From the NCBI GenBank assembly GCA_030427735.1, contig JAUIBP010000001.1, positions 186,001-250,000 of the forward strand: a stretch of DNA of 64,000 nucleotides, written 5' to 3'. Source of the DNA: Bacteroidia bacterium (GTDB taxonomy: Bacteria > Bacteroidota > Bacteroidia > Flavobacteriales > Flavobacteriaceae). How positions within the stretch are numbered: position 1 is the first letter of the stretch; each line of letters opens with the position of its first letter. The translations under genes were made by a program, and so were the position numbers. Under the pieces are notes generated by a model. The model did not search any database and had not been told where the DNA came from. It saw nothing but the letters and a program-made list of their open reading frames with translations. Positions 53,359-61,442 of this stretch are shown here, one piece after another.

Positions 53359-54345
53359 TTATAATGAGTCTCTTAAAATTAACGTTGTGGGTATGTAAGC
53401 TTTAACCCCAGTATCACTACCTATAAACTCCGCAGCTTTTAGCCCCATGGCTTCAAAATCTGTAGAGATTACAGAAATTCCTTTATAGATGAATTTTTTC
53501 ATGGGAGTTTCGTTATAAGACAAAAACCCCACATCTGTACCTGGTTCTAATTCATGATTTCGGCATTGTTCTAAAAACTGCCCTAAAACCCGGTCGCTAA
53601 CACTTATATATGCTTCGTGTTTTTGCACTTTAAATGATTTTACGTCTGTAACCACATCGTGGTCTAATTGATGATCCTGACAAAATGTGATAAAATTTTC
53701 TAAAGTTTCTGCAGGGTGATACGTAAAATGAGGATAAACAAATACTAGTTTTTTATATTTTTTAAAGGCAGGTTTAGCCGCCACCAAACATTGGTAAGCC
53801 GAAGCTCCAAAATCCTGAAACACATAATTATTACTGGCATTAGCATAAATATTCCAATCGATTAGTAATAACTTTGAAGAATCGATATCGGAAATTGCAG
53901 TTTTAACCTCTTCATTGTTAAAATTCATAACCACGTATTTGTAGTATTTCCCAGCACTATTACTTAAAATGGTTTTAAAGTTTTCGATATTATAATGATG
54001 AAACTGTATATCTACAATAACATTGTCTGGCAGGTTATTTACAAAGGCATGATACAAAACCTCTTTGTAAGCCTTAAAAGTATCTAATACCAAAAGCACT
54101 TTTCTGTTTTCTGCCGCTATATAATAGCCTTTATTTGGAACAGATTCTATAACGCCTTGCTCCTTTAAAATAGAATAAGCTTTAAAAACGGTATCTCTAG
54201 ATAAATTGTAGGTATTGCAAACACTATTTACCGAGGGTAAGGTATCGCCAACAAACAATCTGTTATTTGCCAACTCGTTAGTAATAGCATCTACTAACTG
54301 CTGATACTTAGGAATTTCGCTATCAATATTAATATTAAAATGCAT
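53359..54345 (-). CDS. xylR: GntR-family regulator with LacI-like sensor domain, first gene of the xylose operon
   Basis: About 328 residues from the ATG at 54345 (MHFNINIDSEIPKYQQ); an in-frame ATG at 54354 is also possible, but it overlaps the candidate operator. The N-terminal winged helix (PKYQQLVDAITNELANNRL, NLSRDTVFKAYSILKEQGVI, NKGYY) is followed by a sugar-binding domain ending SYNETPMKKF ... VISTDFEAMGLKAAEFI. It is a paralogue of the rhamnose-side regulator at 2029. Placement ahead of xylB implies autoregulation and xylose sensing. The symbol is assigned by context. Confidence 0.85.
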   Translation of the reverse strand: MHFNINIDSEIPKYQQLVDAITNELANNRLFVGDTLPSVNSVCNTYNLSRDTVFKAYSILKEQGVIESVPNKGYYIAAENRKVLLVLDTFKAYKEVLYHAFVNNLPDNVIVDIQFHHYNIENFKTILSNSAGKYYKYVVMNFNNEEVKTAISDIDSSKLLLIDWNIYANASNNYVFQDFGASAYQCLVAAKPAFKKYKKLVFVYPHFTYHPAETLENFITFCQDHQLDHDVVTDVKSFKVQKHEAYISVSDRVLGQFLEQCRNHELEPGTDVGFLSYNETPMKKFIYKGISVISTDFEAMGLKAAEFIGSDTGVKAYIPTTLILRDSL

Positions 54346-54353
54346 GATTGACA

Positions 54354-54379
54354 TCCGTTCTGGTCTGTTCTGGTACGGA
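54354..54379. promoter_or_regulatory. Candidate operator of the xylose operon
   Basis: TCCGT, 16 bases, ACGGA gives exact 5-base inverted arms. The interior holds the direct repeat GTTCTGGT and GTTCTGGTA. It overlaps the predicted transcription start of the operon, the usual site for a repressor. Confidence 0.45.
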
Positions 54380-54382
54380 ATA

Positions 54383-54414
54383 CAATATTAGACAAATCAT
54401 TAACTATTTCCAAA
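54383..54414 (-). promoter_or_regulatory. Promoter of the xylose operon
   Basis: On the minus strand, TTTG (54411-54414), a 20-base spacer and TAATATTG (54383-54390) match the Bacteroidota -33/-7 consensus with one mismatch. The start would be near 54376, inside the candidate operator. Confidence 0.6.
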
Positions 54415-54510
54415 TTTTAAATCTTAATAATTATTGATTTACTAATAAAATAGTGTTAAAAAAACGAATATCACTATTCATTTACAATCAAGCATTTAAG
54501 ATTAATCGCT

Positions 54511-54873
54511 TCAGTTTAATAATTCCGGTTCATGCCCTACCCTAAAACAACGTTCTTCACCTAAACACTTAGGATCCCCAAATTCTTCCGACCAAAATCC
54601 ATCTAGAATATCTTTAGAAAGGCATCTATACACCACTACACCTCTGTAAATATTCCTATCCTCATCGTAATAATGAAAGTTAATTACCAAGATATTATCT
54701 CTAAAAAAACCCTCGCCAAATTGCTCCTGATCGTTTCCTATACGCCATTTAGCAAGCAATCGACCATCGGTATTCAAACGTAAACTTAATGTGCCCGTGT
54801 AGCTAGTATTCGTATCGTCTTGATTAGTCCCGACAATATTATAAATACCTTCCAATTCAGAAATTTGCATCAT
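54511..54873 (-). CDS. Small hypothetical protein
   Basis: 120 residues, no signal peptide or membrane segment. It is beta-rich (GIYNIVGTNQDDTNTSYTG, TLSLRLNTDGRLLAKWRIG) and could be a small lipocalin-like barrel. I do not recognise a family. It is divergent from GH1 across 119 bases that contain a perfect 14-base palindrome. Function unknown. Confidence 0.65.
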   Translation of the reverse strand: MMQISELEGIYNIVGTNQDDTNTSYTGTLSLRLNTDGRLLAKWRIGNDQEQFGEGFFRDNILVINFHYYDEDRNIYRGVVVYRCLSKDILDGFWSEEFGDPKCLGEERCFRVGHEPELLN

Positions 54874-54926
54874 TTTATCCTATTATATTACCGAAACATC
54901 TCCATCAATACACTTACAGTTTAATA

Positions 54927-54940
54927 TAAGGTTAACCTTA
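54927..54940. promoter_or_regulatory. Perfect palindrome TAAGGTTAACCTTA between divergent genes
   Basis: A 14-base exact palindrome in the 119-base gap between the hypothetical gene and GH1. It is a candidate operator for a dimeric regulator. Confidence 0.4.
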
Positions 54941-54992
54941 ACATTGCGTATTAGTGATCAATTCGGTTTAATTTTATGCAAAACTACTAAAC

Positions 54993-56324
54993 ATGGCCGC
55001 ATTAAGACGCTCTAAATTTCCTAAAGATTTCATCTGGGGCGTAGCCACCTCTGCCTACCAAACCGAAGGCGCTCACAATAAAGACGGCAAAGGCCCATCG
55101 ATCTGGGATACATTTACAAACAATTCGCATTTTAAACACCCTCATAACAACGAAGCCACAGACTTTTACAACACTTACAAAGAGGATATTTTAAAAATAA
55201 AACATCTTAATTTAACTGCGTTTCGCTTTTCAATATCTTGGTCGCGCATCTTTCCTGACGGCATTGGAGATACAAACCCTAAAGGCATTGCTTTTTATCA
55301 CGACGTTATTAAAACCTGCGAAGAACACCATATAGAACCTTGGGTAACACTATACCATTGGGATTTACCACAGCATTTAGAAAACTTAGGCGGCTGGACC
55401 AATCGGGATATTATCTCTTGGTTTAGCAACTATGTAGATTTTTGCACTAAAGAATTTAGTACCGTTAAACACTGGATGGTCTTAAACGAACCGATGAGCT
55501 TTATAGGTTTAGGCTATTTTATGGGAATTCATGCACCGGGCAAAAAGGGATTGAAACATTTTCTGCCAGCTGCACACCACGCCACACTTTGCCAAGCCGA
55601 AGGCGGAAGAATAATTCGGAAAAATTGTCCCAACGCACAAATTGGCACCACGTTTTCGTGTTCGTATGTCACCCCAAAAAACCGATTGATTTTAAATGTA
55701 AGAGCTGCTAAACGCATTGACGCTTTATTAAACCGCTTTTTTATTGAACCCGCATTAGGTTTAGGCTATCCGTACGATGCCTTTCTAGGACTTAACCGAA
55801 TAGAAAAGTTTTTTAAACCAGGTGACGAACAACGCATGGTATTTGATTTTGATTTTATTGGAATTCAATATTACTTTAGGATTGTTGCCGAACATCGCAT
55901 TTTACCACTAATTCTTCATGCAGGCGAGATACCAGCCACCAAACGCAATGTTAAGGTAAACAATATGGGCATGGAGGTTCTTCCAAAAGGACTCTACAAA
56001 ATGTTGAAAAAATTTAGTAGTTACAAAGGCGTAAATGCTATTTATATTACAGAATCTGGCATTTGCCTAGACGACGAAATAATTAAGGGAAAAATAAAAG
56101 ATAGGGAACGCATTAAATACATTAAAAACACCTTAAAAACTACACAGAAAGCGCTAAACAAAGGTTTCAAAATACGCGGTTTTTTTCATTGGACTTTAAT
56201 CGATAATTTTGAATGGGCCGATGGCTACAGACCGCGATTCGGTTTAATTTACAACGATTTTAAAACCCAAAAACGCACCTTTAAACAATCGGCCTTATGG
56301 TTGCAATCATTTTTAAAATCTTAA
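54993..56324 (+). CDS. GH1 beta-glucosidase
   Basis: 443 residues without a signal peptide. GH1 hallmarks: FPKDFIWGVATSAYQTEGA at the N-terminus, acid/base Glu166 in HWMVLNEPMSFIG, nucleophile Glu354 in AIYITESGICLDD, and the C-terminal FHWTLIDNFEWADGYRPRFG that binds the glycone. It hydrolyses short beta-glucosides, beta-galactosides or related sugars in the cytoplasm. It converges on the outer-membrane protein gene with a terminator between. It is not obviously in an operon. Confidence 0.95.
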   Translation: MAALRRSKFPKDFIWGVATSAYQTEGAHNKDGKGPSIWDTFTNNSHFKHPHNNEATDFYNTYKEDILKIKHLNLTAFRFSISWSRIFPDGIGDTNPKGIAFYHDVIKTCEEHHIEPWVTLYHWDLPQHLENLGGWTNRDIISWFSNYVDFCTKEFSTVKHWMVLNEPMSFIGLGYFMGIHAPGKKGLKHFLPAAHHATLCQAEGGRIIRKNCPNAQIGTTFSCSYVTPKNRLILNVRAAKRIDALLNRFFIEPALGLGYPYDAFLGLNRIEKFFKPGDEQRMVFDFDFIGIQYYFRIVAEHRILPLILHAGEIPATKRNVKVNNMGMEVLPKGLYKMLKKFSSYKGVNAIYITESGICLDDEIIKGKIKDRERIKYIKNTLKTTQKALNKGFKIRGFFHWTLIDNFEWADGYRPRFGLIYNDFKTQKRTFKQSALWLQSFLKS

Positions 56325-56352
56325 GCCTAAAGACGCTCTAGAGTTTCTTCCA

Positions 56353-56394
56353 TAAAAAAAGCCAAATTCCGAAAATTGAAACTTGGCTCTTTTC
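56353..56394. terminator. Bidirectional terminator between GH1 and the outer-membrane protein gene
   Basis: AAAAAAAGCCAA and TTGGCTCTTTT form an inverted pair with an A-run on one side and a T-run on the other, between convergent genes. Confidence 0.65.
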
Positions 56395-56411
56395 CTACAA
56401 AACAGATGTTT

Positions 56412-56942
56412 TTAAAATACTTTTATACCAATACCTATTTGTATGTTACTATTTTTAGCTTCGTACATTTGGTCGTCGTCGTAAACATTTGTAAACCCGT
56501 ACGAGTATCTTACATCAATAAAAAAATCATCCATAAACAAATATTCTATTCCAGCAACGCCAGAAAACATTAAATTCTGGAAACCATCTTTATACTCATG
56601 TACTTTAATCCCCATTTGCGGGCCAACCCCAATTGCCAAACGTTCGTTAAAGCTATATTTAGCCAATACTGGCACGTTAATATAATCTAATCTTAAGTCT
56701 TTATCTTTAGCGCCTTCGGCTGAAAATTGAACTTCTGGACTCACAGAAAAATGTTCGGTAATACCATATTGAGCTAAAAACCCTATCATAAAACCGTTAC
56801 GATGTGTATTTCCGCTAGGCACTTCAGACTCGAAATCTAAATTTGAAATATTCATACCAGCACGAACGCCAAACAAATCGAATTGTGCAAAACTTGCAGT
56901 CGTTACCAGTAAGGTTATTATTAATAGCGTAGTTTTTTTCAT
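56412..56942 (-). CDS. Outer-membrane beta-barrel protein (PorT-like/OMP_b-brl family)
   Basis: 176 residues with a signal peptide (LLIITLLVTTASFAQ). FDLFGVRAGMNISNLDF, the alternating beta-strands (FSVSPEVQFSAEGAKDK, NVPVLAKYSFNERLAIGVGP) and a terminal aromatic strand (NIQIGIGIKVF) are typical of small eight-stranded Bacteroidota barrels. Specific role unknown. It converges on GH1 and is upstream of no obvious partner. Confidence 0.8.
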   Translation of the reverse strand: MKKTTLLIITLLVTTASFAQFDLFGVRAGMNISNLDFESEVPSGNTHRNGFMIGFLAQYGITEHFSVSPEVQFSAEGAKDKDLRLDYINVPVLAKYSFNERLAIGVGPQMGIKVHEYKDGFQNLMFSGVAGIEYLFMDDFFIDVRYSYGFTNVYDDDQMYEAKNSNIQIGIGIKVF

Positions 56943-57042
56943 AATGCAAAAATTTAAATGTAAAATAAAATTAAAAAATTCACTTAAATATAAATATTAG
57001 ATGAGTGTAGTATAAATAAGACAAACGGCAAACTTAAAATTT

Positions 57043-57951
57043 TCAATCTAGTTTTTTACTAGAAATGGTTTCGTAATAAATACTTTTAATAATACCGTCG
57101 CTAAGCCCGATTTTAGGCACATAAATATCTTTTGCTCCACTCCATTTCATTGCCGAAAGATATATACGTGTTGCGGGTATAATTACATCTGCTCTATCCT
57201 GATTTAAATCTAATTCGGAGATTCGTTCTTCGTAAGAATACGTTTGCAGCATGTTATAATACGAGGTTAAATAAAAGAATGTTAAAGGTTTACCTAAAGA
57301 TTTTCCAGACACTTTAAAGATTTTATTGATGTTTCCACCAGAACCGATTAAAGCAATCTTATCGTATGCGTTGGTATGAAGCTTTATCCATTCTTCCAAT
57401 TCTTTCCAAGTCTCTTTCTTTACAATGTCGTTTAACAATCTTACCGTGCCGATTTTAAAAGATTTAGAAACCACAGTTTCGCCACGATCTATAACGGTAA
57501 ACTCGGTACTCCCTCCACCCACATCTACATACAGATACGTTTTGTTATTATCGATATATGAGTTAAGATCTGTTGCTGCAATTATTGCCGCTTCTTCTTC
57601 GCCGCCAATAATATCAATTTTTATATCTGATTTTTCTAAGATTTGCTTCACAACTTGCGAGCCGTTAGACGCTTCACGCATTGCAGATGTAGCACAGGCC
57701 TTATACATTTCTACCTTGTGCGATTTCATCAATAATTTAAATGCCAACATGGTATCGACCATGCGCTCGGTGTTTTGCTTAGATATTTTTTGCTTCACAA
57801 ATACGTCGGCACCTAAACGAATAGGCACACGCACTAAGGAACTTTTTTTAAACTTTGTTGGTTTTCCTTGCTCCTCTATAATATTAGATATTAACAACCT
57901 TACGGCGTTAGACCCAATATCTATAGCAGCATATTTTTTAATGTTAAGCAT
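57043..57951 (-). CDS. ppx: Exopolyphosphatase / Ppx-GppA family phosphatase
   Basis: 302 residues, the short form of the family. Actin-fold motifs are present: AAIDIGSNAVRLLI (phosphate 1), YLYVDVGGGSTEFTVI (phosphate 2), EEEAAIIAATDL (catalytic Glu region), and ALIGSGGNINKIF (adenosine-type loop). It hydrolyses terminal phosphates of polyphosphate or pppGpp. One base separates it from the polyphosphate kinase stop, so synthesis and breakdown are co-expressed. Confidence 0.92.
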   Translation of the reverse strand: MLNIKKYAAIDIGSNAVRLLISNIIEEQGKPTKFKKSSLVRVPIRLGADVFVKQKISKQNTERMVDTMLAFKLLMKSHKVEMYKACATSAMREASNGSQVVKQILEKSDIKIDIIGGEEEAAIIAATDLNSYIDNNKTYLYVDVGGGSTEFTVIDRGETVVSKSFKIGTVRLLNDIVKKETWKELEEWIKLHTNAYDKIALIGSGGNINKIFKVSGKSLGKPLTFFYLTSYYNMLQTYSYEERISELDLNQDRADVIIPATRIYLSAMKWSGAKDIYVPKIGLSDGIIKSIYYETISSKKLD

Positions 57952-57952
57952 A

Positions 57953-60016
57953 CTACTTTTTCAGCTTTTTCAAGTAATACTCGTAGGTTGCAAACTGCGA
58001 TCTTACTTTTGGTTCTTTATTTCGTTTATATTCGTTAGTTTGGGCTTCGTTTAAAATTCGCGCTTTTACATTATCGCTCCAACAAATATTAAAAGTATCT
58101 ATTAATTCTTGTTTTATATTTTCGTCGTAAATAGGACAAGAGACTTCTACGCGATTTTCTATATTTCTTGTCATAAAATCGGCAGACGAAATATACACTT
58201 TAGGATCGCCACCATTACCAAAAATATAAAGTCTTGTATGTTCTAAAAATTTATCGACTATACTTATTACTTCAATATTTTCGCTCATACCAGGTATACC
58301 CGGCACCAAACAGCAAATACCTCGAACAATCATTTGTATTTTTACTCCTGCCCGACTCGCTTCGTATAACTTATCTACCATTTTATAGCTAGAAATACTA
58401 TTCATTTTCAACCGTATATAGGCAGGTTTTCCCAATTTCACATTATCAATTTCGGTTTGTATTAATTTATACAATGCTTTTTCTGTATAATGCGGCGAGG
58501 TTATAATATGTTTATATCTGAAAATTAAATAATTTGTTTCAAAAAAACTGAAGACTTTATTAATATCTTTTAAAATCTTTTGATTTGCGGTGAATAACGT
58601 GTAATCTGTATATATTTTTGCAGTCGATTCGTTAAAATTACCCGTGCTCACAAAACCATAGCGCATTATCTTTTTGCCTTCTTCACGTTCTATTACACAC
58701 ATTTTACTATGCACTTTCAAGCCCTGAACTCCAAAAATTAAATTTACACCTTCCAACTCCATTTGTTCAGCATATTCTATATTGGCTTGCTCGTCAAAAC
58801 GCGCTTGTAATTCTATAGATACCGTTACACCCTTACCGTTTTTAGCTGCATTAATTAACGAACTGGCAATATGCGAAATCTGAGCTAATCTGTAAATAGT
58901 AATCTTTATGGTTTTTACTTGAGGGTCGATAGCCGCTTCTCTTAAAAACTTAACCACATAAGAAAAGGTGTGGTATGGTGCATAAAGCAAATAATCTTTC
59001 TTGGCTATTGCCTTAAAAATACTTGTTTCTAAACTAAGGCCTTTAACAGGAAGTGGTTCTATTTTATCGTACAACAAATCTGTTCTACCTAAACTAGGAA
59101 AGCCCATATAGTCGCGCCGGTTATGATATCGCCCTCCAGGTATAATACTATCCGACGGTTCTATATTCATTTTTTTCAATAAATACTGAAGTGTTTCTTC
59201 ATCAATAGTTTTATCGTAAACGAAACGAACGGGTTCGCCTATTTGACGATGTTTAACACTATCGGAAATTTTATCGATAAAACTTTTGGTTAAATCACTC
59301 TCAAAATCAAGCTCACCATCTCTGGTTATCTTAATCATGTGAGCTGTTACTGACTTATAATCGAAAATGTTGAAGATATCATCTAAACAATAACGCAATA
59401 AATCGTCTACCATAATTATATAATCGTTTCCATCTTCCTGTGGCAAGACAACAAAACGATCCATGTTCTTAGAAATCTCTATTAACGCATATTGGTTCGC
59501 GTTATCTTTCATAACCATTTTAACAGCCAAATATGCTGCACTATCCTTTAATAAAGGGAGTTTTACTTGCTCGTTTAATACGATAGTAACTAAAGCCGGA
59601 CTAACTTTCCTGAGGAAATACTGTTTAATAAATTTATGCTGAGACGGTTTTATTTGGGTTTCGTTAATAATAAAAATATTATCCTTTTTAAGCTGATTTT
59701 GGATGTTGTGTAATATTTCTAAACTTTCCGATTGTTGCCTAATTACTATTTGGGTAATAATTTCTAAAAGTTCGCTTGCTTTTACGCCGCCTAATTCGCT
59801 TTTACCCGCTTTACCTGCTTGGTCTATACGCTTAACCGTAGCGTATCTCACCTTAAAAAATTCATCTAAATTATTCGAAAAAATTCCTAAAAAACGCAAG
59901 CGCTCTATTAAAGGAACATTTTTATCTTCGGCTTCTTGAAGTACTCTGGCATTAAATTGTAACCAACTAATTTCCCTGTTAATATAGCTATTGTTAAGCT
60001 TATCGTTTTGTGTCAT
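57953..60016 (-). CDS. ppk1: Polyphosphate kinase 1
   Basis: About 687 residues from the ATG at 60016 (MTQNDKLNNSYINREISWLQ). The alternative TTG at 60043 overlaps a -7 box and is rejected. PPK1 domain order is clear: N-terminal INREISWLQFNARVLQEA, middle RYHNRRDYMGFPSL, and the phospholipase-D-like core with the autophosphorylated His in GVQGLKVHSKMCVIER and RYGFVSTGNFNESTAKIYTD, plus YISSADFMTRNIENRVEV. It makes polyphosphate from ATP, reversibly. Confidence 0.96.
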   Translation of the reverse strand: MTQNDKLNNSYINREISWLQFNARVLQEAEDKNVPLIERLRFLGIFSNNLDEFFKVRYATVKRIDQAGKAGKSELGGVKASELLEIITQIVIRQQSESLEILHNIQNQLKKDNIFIINETQIKPSQHKFIKQYFLRKVSPALVTIVLNEQVKLPLLKDSAAYLAVKMVMKDNANQYALIEISKNMDRFVVLPQEDGNDYIIMVDDLLRYCLDDIFNIFDYKSVTAHMIKITRDGELDFESDLTKSFIDKISDSVKHRQIGEPVRFVYDKTIDEETLQYLLKKMNIEPSDSIIPGGRYHNRRDYMGFPSLGRTDLLYDKIEPLPVKGLSLETSIFKAIAKKDYLLYAPYHTFSYVVKFLREAAIDPQVKTIKITIYRLAQISHIASSLINAAKNGKGVTVSIELQARFDEQANIEYAEQMELEGVNLIFGVQGLKVHSKMCVIEREEGKKIMRYGFVSTGNFNESTAKIYTDYTLFTANQKILKDINKVFSFFETNYLIFRYKHIITSPHYTEKALYKLIQTEIDNVKLGKPAYIRLKMNSISSYKMVDKLYEASRAGVKIQMIVRGICCLVPGIPGMSENIEVISIVDKFLEHTRLYIFGNGGDPKVYISSADFMTRNIENRVEVSCPIYDENIKQELIDTFNICWSDNVKARILNEAQTNEYKRNKEPKVRSQFATYEYYLKKLKK

Positions 60017-60040
60017 GAAAGCATTTTTATTGAACCTATA

Positions 60041-60048
60041 CAAATATA
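60041..60048 (-). promoter_or_regulatory. Promoter -7 box of ppk1-ppx
   Basis: TATATTTG on the minus strand is a perfect TAnnTTTG. No clear -33 element is seen. The start would be near 60034, 18 bases before the chosen ATG. Confidence 0.45.
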
Positions 60049-60212
60049 ATTTTTTTAGTCGATAATCGATATTAAATACTTGTCGGGAACTTTAAAAAGC
60101 AAGTTTAAACCTTTATTAATGCATGTAAGTTACTTAGCCTTAAACATCAAAAACAATATAAACTCAAAATTCACTTTTTATCAAAAACCTATTTTCGTAA
60201 ATCTTACAATTA

Positions 60213-60701
60213 TCACTCACAATCGCTCGGAAACAAAGTGAGAATCGTCTTACCTTTTTTAAGTGATTTCCAATCTGAAATATCGAACTCAATAATTACC
60301 AGACCACTAGTGGGAACATTATCTATGGAAATGCTTCCAAAACTGTTAACAAAATTGGTAAACGCGTTATTATGACCAAATATCATAATGCTATTTACAT
60401 CTGACGCTAAGTGTTTTATAAAATGAATTAATTGCGCGCCTCCAAAATCATATAAATCATCTACAACTTCAAGCGGAGGCAGGTCTGCATGAAAATTTTC
60501 AACAAAAATTGTAGCGGTATCGAAAGCCCGTTTTGCAGGACTCGAATACATGCTCACTGGTGTAAATCGCATTATTTTTTGAAGCCGATCTGCCACTTTT
60601 ATGGTTTTAGCAACCCCTACTTTTTTTAGCGGCCTAAACTGGTCACCAACATCGTATTTCCAAGATGATTTTGCATGACGCATTAAAATTATTTTTTTCA
60701 T
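60213..60701 (-). CDS. SixA-like histidine phosphatase
   Basis: 162 residues. The catalytic motif is LMRHAKSSW (RH with the phosphorylated His). Later residues include SSPAKRAFDTATIF and the second catalytic His in MIFGHNNAFTNFV. Family knowledge: SixA removes phosphate from histidine in phosphotransfer proteins; many relatives act on small phosphates. It lies just upstream of ppk1-ppx, about 196 bases away with a separate promoter between, so a functional link with polyphosphate is likely but not shown. Confidence 0.88.
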   Translation of the reverse strand: MKKIILMRHAKSSWKYDVGDQFRPLKKVGVAKTIKVADRLQKIMRFTPVSMYSSPAKRAFDTATIFVENFHADLPPLEVVDDLYDFGGAQLIHFIKHLASDVNSIMIFGHNNAFTNFVNSFGSISIDNVPTSGLVIIEFDISDWKSLKKGKTILTLFPSDCE

Positions 60702-61442
60702 GGCTTTTTATTTATTTACAAAAAAGAAACATTTTATTAACCTGCTAAATATCAATTATTTAAAATTTTAAATTAAAGTGGCTATTTAGATAAAAAAAGT
60801 CAAAATAAAAACACAGATTAACTTATATCGACAAAAAACACTTTTTAAACGTTTAAATGTATTTAACACACACTTTGTCGAATTTATGAGTGCTTTAACA
60901 TTTATTTTTTCAAAAGTCACAACATGTAAGTTGATTTGTATAAATAAGTTGCAAGAATATGATCCCAAGTCTAATTTCAAATCATAAAATATTTCTCGCT
61001 GATTCCCAGCGACTTCCCTCAATATTTTTTAGTTTACAAGATAGCATTGCTTACTAACCACAGGCAGTGTAAGATTCTTTAATTTGAATTTTAGCTTAAC
61101 TCGTATTCTTCTTAAGATTTATTTAAAAATTAATCAATAAAAATGTATGATAGAAAATTACGCTAATTTATTTGTTGCATCTTTTTTTGCAAAAACTCAT
61201 CTAAATGCTCTGCCTTTACTAAAACATCAATTGAGACCAATTGATGTTAGTAAGTTATACAGCGCTAAATTCACCTTTACCTTTTTTCCAAATATATTTA
61301 AGCAATTTTCACACAGCAGATCTGCCAAAGGGTATTTTACAAATACACTTATGGCTTCCTTATTTATAGACCCACGAATAACTATGTATAAAGTTGTTAA
61401 TCCATTATAAGCAGTATTAGGATAACTTAATCGATTTTTGAA
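60702..61442. other. Long intergenic region before the adhesin gene
   Basis: 741 AT-rich bases with no convincing gene; two short open frames (60786-61022 minus, 61147-61410 plus) have no family features. The notable element is a perfect 11-base-arm hairpin at 61223-61248. It probably contains the promoter and a long leader for the adhesin, but I see no clean -7 box. Confidence 0.55.
61223..61248. repeat. Perfect stem-loop upstream of the adhesin gene
   Basis: AACATCAATTG, a 4-base loop AGAC, and CAATTGATGTT give exact 11-base arms, 195 bases before the start codon. On the minus strand it is followed by TTTTAG. It could be a terminator for reverse transcripts or an RNA-level element in the leader. 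Confidence 0.55.

Noticed and set aside
60017-60043. TTG start for ppk1
   Set aside because: It lies next to the -7 box of the likely promoter, so it would be upstream of, or at, the transcript start.
60786-61410. Short open frames in the gap before the adhesin (60786-61022 minus and 61147-61410 plus)
   Set aside because: AT-rich composition, no recognisable domain, no start context. They look like chance frames.
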